Shown here: piece after piece, positions 9,191-17,862 of the stretch | How the letters are laid out: the number at the start of each line of letters is the position of its first letter | How positions within the stretch are numbered: position 1 is the first letter of the stretch | NCBI GenBank assembly: GCA_009922615.1 | Contig: RFVF01000040.1 | Coordinates: forward strand, 1 to 41,350 | Source of the DNA: Pseudomonadota bacterium | GTDB lineage: Bacteria; Verrucomicrobiota; Verrucomicrobiia; Limisphaerales; SXTU01 | DNA: 41,350 bases | Reading direction: 5' to 3' | Made by a program: the position numbers and the translations under genes | The notes under the pieces: model-generated | What the model saw: the letters and a program-made list of their open reading frames with translations, nothing else | The model's database searches: none | Told to the model about the DNA's origin: nothing

Positions 9191-9979
9191 CTACTCTTCC
9201 TGTTGCCGATCACCAACATGCGCGCAAACGCCACGCGTGCTGGCGGCAACGAAGGCCAAGAATTCCTTCGCGGCAGAGCCCGCGGCGACAGCCCCGGCCT
9301 CCGCCAGCGCATCACGGCGCAACTTGCCACTGAGAAATAGCAAGTGGTAGAGGCGCTTGAGCTCCGACCGCTGCTCTGCAGAGAAACCGCCGCGCCGCAA
9401 CCCGATGGTGTTCAGACCGCAGATGGAGTTGATGCCGGTCGCGATACAAAACGGCGGCACGTCCTTGCTCACCGCCGCGCCGCCTTGCAGCAAGGCCAGC
9501 GGGCCGACGCGGCAAAACTGGTGCACCAGCGAGTTCGCCGAGAGGAACGCGCGCTCGCCGATCACCGCGAAGCCCGCGATGGCGATGCCGTTGCAAAGAA
9601 TGGCGTGGTCCCGCACCTGCACGTCGTGGCCGATGTGTGCGTTGCCCATGATGAAGCAGTGCGAGCCGATGGTCGTGGCGGTGTCCGGCTTGGTCGAGCA
9701 GTGGATGGTGGCGTGCTCGCGAATGATGTTGTCATCGCCGATGACCAGGCGCGTCGGCTCGCCCTTGTATTTCAAGTCCTGCGGCGTGTCGCCCACCACG
9801 GCCCCAGCGTGGATGCGGTTGCGCGCGCCAAGCGTCGTGTGCCCGAGGAGATGCACGAACGGCCCGACCACGCAACCAGGTCCGAGCGTCACGTGGCCTT
9901 CAATGACGGCGTAGGGACCGACCTGCACGTCGGGCGCGAGCTGGGCGGTCGAGGCGATGAGGGCGGTGGGATGGTGCAT
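9191..9979 (-). CDS. lpxA: Acyl-ACP--UDP-N-acetylglucosamine O-acyltransferase
   Basis: 262 residues, the usual LpxA length. Hexapeptide repeats of the left-handed beta-helix fill the first two-thirds (for example PDVQVGPYAVI, LGPGCVVGP). The catalytic region NAHIGHD carries H118, equivalent to E. coli His125, and H115, equivalent to His122. DTPQDLKYKGEPT is the family signature around residue 65, and DVPPFCIATGIN precedes the C-terminal helical domain. It catalyses the first step of lipid A synthesis, so the cell makes lipopolysaccharide. It is not beside lpxD, fabZ or lpxB here; instead it follows hflX-radC, with a 112-bp gap containing inverted heptamer repeats. Confidence 0.94.
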   Translation of the reverse strand: MHHPTALIASTAQLAPDVQVGPYAVIEGHVTLGPGCVVGPFVHLLGHTTLGARNRIHAGAVVGDTPQDLKYKGEPTRLVIGDDNIIREHATIHCSTKPDTATTIGSHCFIMGNAHIGHDVQVRDHAILCNGIAIAGFAVIGERAFLSANSLVHQFCRVGPLALLQGGAAVSKDVPPFCIATGINSICGLNTIGLRRGGFSAEQRSELKRLYHLLFLSGKLRRDALAEAGAVAAGSAAKEFLAFVAASTRGVCAHVGDRQQEE

Positions 9980-9987
9980 CGCGGAAA

Positions 9988-10068
9988 GTGATCAGTAATT
10001 AGCGGTTCGTTCAACACGCGGACTAGCCGGGCCGCGCGGCGTGACTAAACACTAATCACTAATTACTT
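9988..10068 (-). repeat. Second inverted heptamer-type repeat, in the radC-lpxA gap
   Basis: The left arm AGTGATCAGTAATTAG (9987-10002) and the reverse complement of the right arm near 10052-10067 (AGTAATTAGTGATTAG) agree at 13 of 16 positions. Both consist of variants of a 7-mer, AGTRATT. On the minus-strand transcript two of the three mismatches become G-U pairs. The arms flank about 50 bases of GC-rich sequence, directly before the lpxA ATG at 9979. The organisation matches that at 6946-6990 with a different heptamer. Confidence 0.5.
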
Positions 10069-10091
10069 CTGAGGGAAGGCCGGCAGCGCCC

Positions 10092-10795
10092 TCACGAGTA
10101 GAAATAACCCAGCTCCCGCAACGACGTGTAGTCCCGCGCTCGCTCGGTCGTCTTGCGGCCAAGGATGATGTGGTCGAGCACCTCGATCTTGAGCAACTGC
10201 CCGGCGCGGATGAGGTCACGCGTTACTTTGATGTCCGCATCGCTGGGCGTTGGGTCGCCGCTGGGGTGGTTGTGGACGAGCACGATGGCTGAGGCGTTGG
10301 CGGAGATGGCGTGCTTGAAAACCTCGCGCGCGTGGACGTGGATGGAGTCGAGCGTGCCTTGGGAGATTGGTTCCACGCGGATGAGGCGGCGGCGGGTATT
10401 GAGCAACAGCACGAGGAAATGCTCCACGTCGTAGCCACGCGCATCCTCGCGCAACAGGTCGGCAATGCGCTCGGGATTGTCCATCATCGGTGACTCGGCG
10501 CGAATCTCCGCCGCCATGCGCCGCGCCAGTGTGAATGCCGCCTGGAGCGTGACTGCCTTGTCGCGTCCGATGCCTTTGACTTCGCAAAGCTCCTTCACCG
10601 ACGCCTTCGAGAGGCGGTCGAGCGTGCGGAACTTCGCCAGCAGCTCCTGCCCAATGACCAGCGCGGATTTCCCCTGCAAGCCGGTGCGCAGCAGAATGGC
10701 GATGAGTTCCGAGTTGCCGAGCGAGTCCGCGCCGCTGGCTGCGAGCCGTTCACGCGGGCGCTCACTGGCGGGGATGTCCTTGATGCGCGGGCCGC

Positions 10796-10799
<4 letters not shown>
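10092..10799 (-). CDS. radC: RadC family protein (JAMM-fold)
   Basis: 235 residues from a GTG at 10799. The frame is open to 11069, but that extension is the out-of-frame shadow of hflX, whereas family homology begins at GPRIKDIPASERPRERL. The N-terminus holds a helix-hairpin-helix-like segment (LCEVKGIGRDKAVTLQ). The C-terminal JAMM motif is complete: H176-N-H178 then SGDPTPS186-xx-D189. RadC's cellular role is uncertain; early claims of a repair function were not upheld, although JAMM chemistry suggests a metal-dependent hydrolase. The GTG overlaps the hflX stop as GTGA, so translation is probably coupled. Confidence 0.92.
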
Positions 10800-12079
<1,280 letters not shown>

Positions 12080-12130
12080 ATCAGGACACCGCGCAGCGTA
12101 GCACGCGCGGCGGTAGGGCGGAAGAGGACT

Positions 12131-13375
12131 TCACGGCGGCAGCACCGCAACGGCCATCGTCGCGATGAGCTGTCGGCCAAACGCCAGCCGGTCTTCCGTC
12201 GTCGGCAGGCGCTGGAGTTTTACGCCCGGGCCGACGCGTTGCTCCATGAGCGCGACGGGCACACGGCGTTCCTTCCACAGCGCGTTGGCAGTGTTGGCGG
12301 GAATGAGCGTGATACCAAGTTTGCGCGACGGGTCGAAACTGGTTTCCGCCACGAGCTTCGCGAAGAGTCGCTGGAGTTTGGCCTGCCCCGGCTCGTCGTC
12401 CACCATCGTGTCGAGATACTCGGCGGTCTCGGTGTTGTGCATGTTCACCATCAGCTCGATGGCTCGCTCCGCGTGCGCGGCGAGGAGGGCTTTCTTCGCA
12501 TACCAAATCTCCGGCATCAGTCGCAGCCAGCGCGGGTCGCGCAAGTCCACCTCATCCCAATGGCGGTTCACGTCCCAGCCGTGGGCATTGAAACGCACCT
12601 TGCCCAACGCACAACCATCGGGATCAAGCATCGGCGTGAACTTGAAAATGACTTGGTCGCGCAACGCACGGGCCTGCGGGTCATCCGACGTGACGAAGCG
12701 CAGCGCGCCTTCCATCACGAACGAAGTCCCAGCCTCCCAAGCGTGCTGGCGGGCCTGGAGCCAGACCACTTTCTTTGCAGAGTCGGGCTGCTCAAAGTTC
12801 GTTACGGTCACCAGATGAAGATCTCGGCCTAGCACAGTCTTGCCGATGACTTCGACGCGGGCGTGCGGCGAACGGTCCAGTTCGCCGAGCAGCTTCAACA
12901 GTTTCGAGTGCGGATACGGCGGAATGTGCGCGAACCAGACCGTGTCGCGCGCGGGCTTGAATTTCAGCGTGGATTCCTTCTTTTCCGCATCCCACTCGAC
13001 CGCGTCCGTGTGCTGCCACGTCTCGCCGTCGTAGCTAAACACGGGCCGGAGCGTCGGGCCCATCGGACACGCGCCGGGCTTGTCGTTGTATTCACCGACC
13101 CAGTCCGTGAAGGTCAGGGTGAGCTCGCGCGCGGCGACGTTGTCCATGCGGAAGTAAAACCACGTCGTCTGCCGGTTGCGGCCGCGTTCGTCGTATTGCC
13201 CCTCGACGTGCAGTCGGAACGTGGTGTCGTCGAGTTTCTCGATCTTGCCAAGGGACGCACCCTCGAAGGACTTGTCGAAGGTGACCGCTGACTGCGCCAA
13301 CGCCGTAGCCACAAGGGAGACAGCGAGGAACGCACTGGCAAAGAATCGCGGGGAGAACAGGGGGCAAGGTCTCAT
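12131..13375 (-). CDS. Exported M14-family zinc carboxypeptidase
   Basis: 414 residues. A signal peptide ends near TALAQS (about residue 29). Residues 30-165 form a beta-rich N-terminal domain of the type seen before the catalytic domain in cytosolic-carboxypeptidase-like M14 enzymes. The M14 zinc site is readable: H211-x-x-E214 in RQHAWEAGTSF, H313 in VNMHN, and the probable catalytic E378 in VALMEQR. It should trim C-terminal residues from peptides in the periplasm or outside. Its ATG overlaps the TGA of the RND pump (ATGA at 13372-13375), implying translational coupling to efflux. The physiological substrate is unknown. Confidence 0.82.
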   Translation of the reverse strand: MRPCPLFSPRFFASAFLAVSLVATALAQSAVTFDKSFEGASLGKIEKLDDTTFRLHVEGQYDERGRNRQTTWFYFRMDNVAARELTLTFTDWVGEYNDKPGACPMGPTLRPVFSYDGETWQHTDAVEWDAEKKESTLKFKPARDTVWFAHIPPYPHSKLLKLLGELDRSPHARVEVIGKTVLGRDLHLVTVTNFEQPDSAKKVVWLQARQHAWEAGTSFVMEGALRFVTSDDPQARALRDQVIFKFTPMLDPDGCALGKVRFNAHGWDVNRHWDEVDLRDPRWLRLMPEIWYAKKALLAAHAERAIELMVNMHNTETAEYLDTMVDDEPGQAKLQRLFAKLVAETSFDPSRKLGITLIPANTANALWKERRVPVALMEQRVGPGVKLQRLPTTEDRLAFGRQLIATMAVAVLPP

Positions 13376-16300
13376 TTCACCGGCGGTGGGTTGAGCATTT
13401 GGGCGACGGCGGTGGCGTCGGGCACGAGGCCGGGTTCCGCCTCTTTCACCGGTGCTGGAGCACGCCGACGACGGGTGAAAAACCGGCCGTTGCCCCAGTC
13501 GTCGAAGATGGCGTAGCTGACGGGCGTGACGAGGAGCGTGAGCAACAGACAGAGCAGTTGCCCGCCGATGATGACCTTCGCCATCGAGGCGCGGCCACCG
13601 GAGCCGGGGCCGGTGCCCAGGGCGATGGGGATCATCGAGACCACAAGCATGAGCGTGGTCATGAGGATGGGGCGCAAGCGCACGCGGTTGGCTTGAAGGA
13701 TGGCGGCTTCGCGTTCCATGCCCTGCGCGCGGAGAGTGTTCGTGTAGTCCACCTGCAGAATGCCGTTTTTCTTCACGATACCGAAGAGCATGAACAGGCC
13801 GAAGATGGCGTAAATGTTGAACGGCTCGTTAAGGGCCAGCATGCTCAAAAGGGCGAAGGGCAGCGACAGCGGCACCGCGAGCATGATCGAGATGGGATGG
13901 ATGAAGTGCTCGAACTGCGCGGCCAGAATCATATACATGAAGAGCATCGCCAACCCGAATGCGATGACGAAATTCTGCGCGGTCTCGACGAGTGTCTTGG
14001 CGCGGCCCGTGAAGTAAACCGAGTAGCCGGCCGGCAGGTTCAATTCGTTGATGATGTCGTGCACCTGATCCATCGCCTCCTTCAGCGAAATGTCCACGGT
14101 GTTGCCGACGATGGTCACCTTGCGCTGGCGTTGGAAGCGGTCGATCTGGTTCGGGCCGCGCGCTTCGCGGAGCGTGACGAAGTTGGCAAGCTGCACGAGC
14201 GGCGCGTCGTTCGTCGTCGCCGCGGGGCGCAGCATCATCTGTTCGAGGGCCTCCTGCGTGCTCCGATCACGCGGCGCGGCGCGGAGCCACACGTCATATT
14301 GATCGTCGGACTCTTTGTAGTTCGAGATGATTTCCCCGCCGACGAGGGTGCGCAGGGTGTTAGCCACATCGGCGATCCGCACGCCCATCTGGCTGGCCTT
14401 CTCGCGGTCCACCTGCACTTGCAGCTCGGGCTTGCGGTTAGCCAAGGTGGTGTCGAGGTCGGCCATGCCGGGGATTTCGTGCATCTTCGCGACGATCTGG
14501 CCGGAGTAGTCGGTGAGTTTGCCAAGTTCAGGACCGATGAGGTTGAAGGTAAGGTCGAAGTTGCGGCCGGACTGTCCCGCTCCGGTGATCAACTGCACAC
14601 TGCCGCGCACGTCGGGATAGCGGGCCAGCACCTGCCGCGCGCGGCTCATCGCCTCGAACTGCGACCACCGGCGCGTCTTGCCGGTCATCGTATCGTAGCG
14701 CCCACCCAATTCAGGAAGTCGGCAGTAGATGTTGGCGATGGTCACGTCGCCCTCGCCCCGACCGACACGGCCACTCGTTTCCCCGACCGTCACGAGCGTG
14801 TCCGTGATGGCGGGCTGGCCATCGATGCGGATGGCCTTCAAGTCCGCTTCCAGCTCCGAGCAAATGCGTGCAGTGCGTTCCAGGCTGGTGCCCTCGGGGG
14901 TCAGCAAGGCGATGTCAAATTCGCTCGAATCGTCAGAGGGTAAGTAGTTGACCTTCACGCGCGGCACCAGCCACCAGAGCGATGCCATGCACGCCAGCGA
15001 AGCGACCACGACAACCCAACGATGATGCAGGCTCCAGCGCAAAACGCCCGTGTAGCCGTCCGCCAGCCGACGCATGAGCCAGCCGCCGTGGGCCTTCTTC
15101 TCGCGCTCGCGCTCGTTCTCCGCGTGCCGAAGGAAACGCGCGGCGAGCATGGGCGTGAGGGTGAAGGAGATGAACAACGACACCATTATGGCAAACGCCA
15201 CCACCACGCCGTAGCTGGAGAAGAACAGCCCCACGCGGCCCTTCATGAAGGCAAGTGGCAGGAAGATGACGACCAGGGAAAGCGTCGTGGCCAGCACGGC
15301 CAGCGCGATCTCCCGTGTGCCGATGATCGCGGCGGAGATACCGTCCAGCCCGCGCTCCTCCATTGTGCGGTGGATATTTTCGAGCACGACGATCGCGTCG
15401 TCGATTACGATGCCCACGGCGAAGACCAGGCCGAGCATGGTGAAGTTGTTGAGCGAGTAGTTCATCGCGCGCATCAGGGCGAAGGTGGCGATGATGGAGG
15501 CGGGAATCGCTATCGTTGCAATGATGGTGCCGCGCCAGTCGTGCAGGAATGCGAAGACCGTGATGGCCACTAGGACGGCCCCGAGGATGAGGTGGAAGTT
15601 CACTTCCTCAAGCGAGCGCTTGATGAAGCGGGACTGGTCACGGATGACGGTCAGCTTGAAATCCGCGGGCACTTCTCTTTCCAGTTCCTTGAGCCGACGC
15701 TTCACACCATCGATGACTTTCACGGTGTTGCTGCCGGACTGCTTGCGGATGACCAAGGTCACCGAATTCTCTCCGTTCAACCGGGCCAGCGAACGCGGTT
15801 CCTCCACGGAGTCCTCGACCTTGGCCACTTCCTTGAGGTGAATGTTTTCACCGCCGGAACTGCCGACGATGACCTGCTCAAATTCCGGCACGGTGAGCAT
15901 CCGACCCAGCGTGCGGACAACCAGCTCGCGCGAGCCCTGATCCAGCCGACCACCGGGAATCTCGACGTTCTGCGACTGCAACGCTTCCCGCACATCTTGA
16001 ATCGTCAGATTCCGCGCGCGCAGCCGATCAATGTCCACCGTCACTTGCACCGCCCGGGTGCGGCCGCCAGCGATGTTCACTGAGCCAACGTCGAGGACCG
16101 TCTCGAGGCTTTGCTTGATGACCTTGTCCGTCAGGTAAGTGACTTCCCGCAAGTCACGCGGGGCACTAACACTCACGGTGATCACCGGCGAAGCATCCAC
16201 GTCGAACTTGTCGATGATCGGCGCCTCGGTGCCGGGCGGCAGGCGCGAGAGGATGGAGTTGACCTTGTCACGCACATCCTGCGCGGCTATGTCGCGGTTG

Positions 16301-16650
16301 CGCTCGTAGAAGAACTGGATGTTGATGCTGGAGACGCCTTCGCGCGTGACGCTGGTCATCTCGTCGATGCCCTGCACGGTGTTGATGATCTCTTCCAGCG
16401 GCTTGGTCACGCTGGTTTCCATCTCCTCCGGCGACGCACCACGTAGGGTGGTAGTGACGGTGACAATGGGCAGCTCGATGTTCGGAAACTGGTCGATGCC
16501 CAGGCCAAAGAAGGAAACCAGCCCGAGCACGACGAGCAGCAGATTCATCATCGTCGCGAACACGGGCCGGCGGATGCACAAGTCCGCGAGGCCGATGCCC
16601 TTCACGGGGGCAGCGGCGGCCGATGGTTCGGGAGCGGGAGTCGTGGCCAT
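13372..16650 (-). CDS. RND efflux pump inner-membrane protein (AcrB/MexB-like, HAE family)
   Basis: 1092 residues, normal for the family. After a short Ala/Pro-rich N-terminus comes TM1 (FATMMNLLLVVLGLVSFFGLGIDQFP) and the periplasmic porter domains. The proton-relay residues are present: the Asp pair in GIVIDDAIVVLENI (TM4) and the Lys in FGIVKKNGILQVDYTN (TM10), as in AcrB. GTGPGSGGRASM near the C-terminus is also typical. It pumps drugs, bile-like amphiphiles or cell products from the periplasm or membrane, driven by protons. The adaptor gene ends 3 bp upstream. No TolC-type outer-membrane channel is in the window, so the pump must borrow one. Confidence 0.95.
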   Translation of the reverse strand: MATTPAPEPSAAAAPVKGIGLADLCIRRPVFATMMNLLLVVLGLVSFFGLGIDQFPNIELPIVTVTTTLRGASPEEMETSVTKPLEEIINTVQGIDEMTSVTREGVSSINIQFFYERNRDIAAQDVRDKVNSILSRLPPGTEAPIIDKFDVDASPVITVSVSAPRDLREVTYLTDKVIKQSLETVLDVGSVNIAGGRTRAVQVTVDIDRLRARNLTIQDVREALQSQNVEIPGGRLDQGSRELVVRTLGRMLTVPEFEQVIVGSSGGENIHLKEVAKVEDSVEEPRSLARLNGENSVTLVIRKQSGSNTVKVIDGVKRRLKELEREVPADFKLTVIRDQSRFIKRSLEEVNFHLILGAVLVAITVFAFLHDWRGTIIATIAIPASIIATFALMRAMNYSLNNFTMLGLVFAVGIVIDDAIVVLENIHRTMEERGLDGISAAIIGTREIALAVLATTLSLVVIFLPLAFMKGRVGLFFSSYGVVVAFAIMVSLFISFTLTPMLAARFLRHAENEREREKKAHGGWLMRRLADGYTGVLRWSLHHRWVVVVASLACMASLWWLVPRVKVNYLPSDDSSEFDIALLTPEGTSLERTARICSELEADLKAIRIDGQPAITDTLVTVGETSGRVGRGEGDVTIANIYCRLPELGGRYDTMTGKTRRWSQFEAMSRARQVLARYPDVRGSVQLITGAGQSGRNFDLTFNLIGPELGKLTDYSGQIVAKMHEIPGMADLDTTLANRKPELQVQVDREKASQMGVRIADVANTLRTLVGGEIISNYKESDDQYDVWLRAAPRDRSTQEALEQMMLRPAATTNDAPLVQLANFVTLREARGPNQIDRFQRQRKVTIVGNTVDISLKEAMDQVHDIINELNLPAGYSVYFTGRAKTLVETAQNFVIAFGLAMLFMYMILAAQFEHFIHPISIMLAVPLSLPFALLSMLALNEPFNIYAIFGLFMLFGIVKKNGILQVDYTNTLRAQGMEREAAILQANRVRLRPILMTTLMLVVSMIPIALGTGPGSGGRASMAKVIIGGQLLCLLLTLLVTPVSYAIFDDWGNGRFFTRRRRAPAPVKEAEPGLVPDATAVAQMLNPPPVK

Positions 16651-16653
16651 GGT

Positions 16654-17784
16654 CTACGGGCTGGCCTTCTCCACTGCCGCCAACGCCTGCTTCACGGTGA
16701 CCTTGAGGCCGTCGCGCAGTTTGCCCTGACCGGTGATGACGACGGCATCCTCCGCCTTGAGGCCGGCGAGAATTTGCTGCCGACCGTCCCGGATGCGGCC
16801 GGTCTGCACTTCGCGCACGCGGGCCACGCCGTTTTCGACGACGAAGGTTTTGGTGACGCCGGCAAAATTGATGATGGCCTCGACGGGGACGACGAGCACG
16901 GGAACTTCCCGTTCCAGGACCAGCTCGCCGCGCGCGAAGGCGTTGGCCTTGAGGTTGAGATCGGGATTTTTCACCAGCACGCCGAAGGGAAACGCGCGCG
17001 TCTTCGCATTGACCGACGGGCTGATGAGCAGGACGCGGCCCTCGAACGTGCGGCCCGGATGCTGGTCCACGGTGAAAAGCGCGAGCTGGTCCTTCTTCAC
17101 CTCGCCGGCGAAGCGCTCGGGCACAGAGGTGATGAATTTGAGGAGGCGGTCGTTGACAATGTGGAAGAGCGGCGTGCCAACGTGGACGAAATCGCCCGCG
17201 CCCACGAGCCGCTCGGTCACGGCGGCGTCGAAGGGCACCTTGAGCCGGGAGCGGGAGACGTTTAGGTCCGCCACGGTCTGCGAGGCGACGAAGGCCCGGA
17301 GATTCGCACGGGCCTCGTCGGCTTCGGCCGTGGCCTTGTCGAAATCACTGACGGACGCGATGTTGGATTTGCGTAGCTCGGCGGTGCGGCGGAGGTTTTG
17401 CTCGGCGTTGGCCAGCGTGGCCTGGGCGCGGGCGACATCGGCGGCGGCTTTGAGGGCGAGCGCGGCGAAAGCCGTGGTGTCAACAAAGGCGATTTCCTGG
17501 CCGTTGGTCAACCGGTCCCCGAAATCCACGGTGGTGCGTTCCACCCGACCCTCCACCTCTGCGCACAGCGTCGCCTCATCCTTGGGAAACAACGTGCCGA
17601 CGATGGGGATGGTCCGGTCCGAGCGAATGGATTCAACGCGGGCAACCGTCACCGCGATGCCCTCGACCGGAGCGGCTGGCTTGACTTCCGGAGCGGGTTT
17701 TTGACAAGCCGTGCCGAGGGCGAAAATGATTCCGGCACAGATTGACCAACGGAAGAAGGGATGGCGGGAGCCGATGAAATTCAC
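16654..17784 (-). CDS. RND efflux periplasmic adaptor (membrane fusion lipoprotein)
   Basis: 376 residues from a GTG at 17784. A lipoprotein signal ends in the lipobox L-G-T-A-C (Cys about residue 27), so it is probably anchored to the inner membrane like AcrA. Mature regions follow the HlyD/AcrA order: a barrel-sandwich half (IPIVGTLFPKDEATLCAEVEGRVE), an alpha-hairpin of two Ala-rich helices (ALKAAADVARAQATLANAEQN ... KATAEADEARANL), the second lipoyl half, a beta-barrel domain (PGRTFEGRVLLISPSV), and a membrane-proximal end (VITGQGKLRDGLKV). It links the RND pump to an outer-membrane channel and is cotranscribed with the pump. Confidence 0.92.
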   Translation of the reverse strand: MNFIGSRHPFFRWSICAGIIFALGTACQKPAPEVKPAAPVEGIAVTVARVESIRSDRTIPIVGTLFPKDEATLCAEVEGRVERTTVDFGDRLTNGQEIAFVDTTAFAALALKAAADVARAQATLANAEQNLRRTAELRKSNIASVSDFDKATAEADEARANLRAFVASQTVADLNVSRSRLKVPFDAAVTERLVGAGDFVHVGTPLFHIVNDRLLKFITSVPERFAGEVKKDQLALFTVDQHPGRTFEGRVLLISPSVNAKTRAFPFGVLVKNPDLNLKANAFARGELVLEREVPVLVVPVEAIINFAGVTKTFVVENGVARVREVQTGRIRDGRQQILAGLKAEDAVVITGQGKLRDGLKVTVKQALAAVEKASP

Positions 17785-17862
17785 AATGCGGTGCGTTCGA
17801 CGCGTGGCAGGCGGGGGAAATTTAGCCGGCCGACAAAAACCAGACCGGTCGCACCAGCTCGG

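Noticed and set aside
13399..14943. A 514-codon plus-strand open frame inside the RND pump gene
   Set aside because: Antisense of a clear AcrB-like protein; composition rich in His, Arg and Asp without motifs.
13372..17784. Heavy-metal (CusA-type) efflux pump
   Set aside because: The pump lacks obvious Met-rich metal relay positions, and the KKNGIL and GIVIDDAIV motifs suit the HAE drug-efflux class better; exact substrate remains open.
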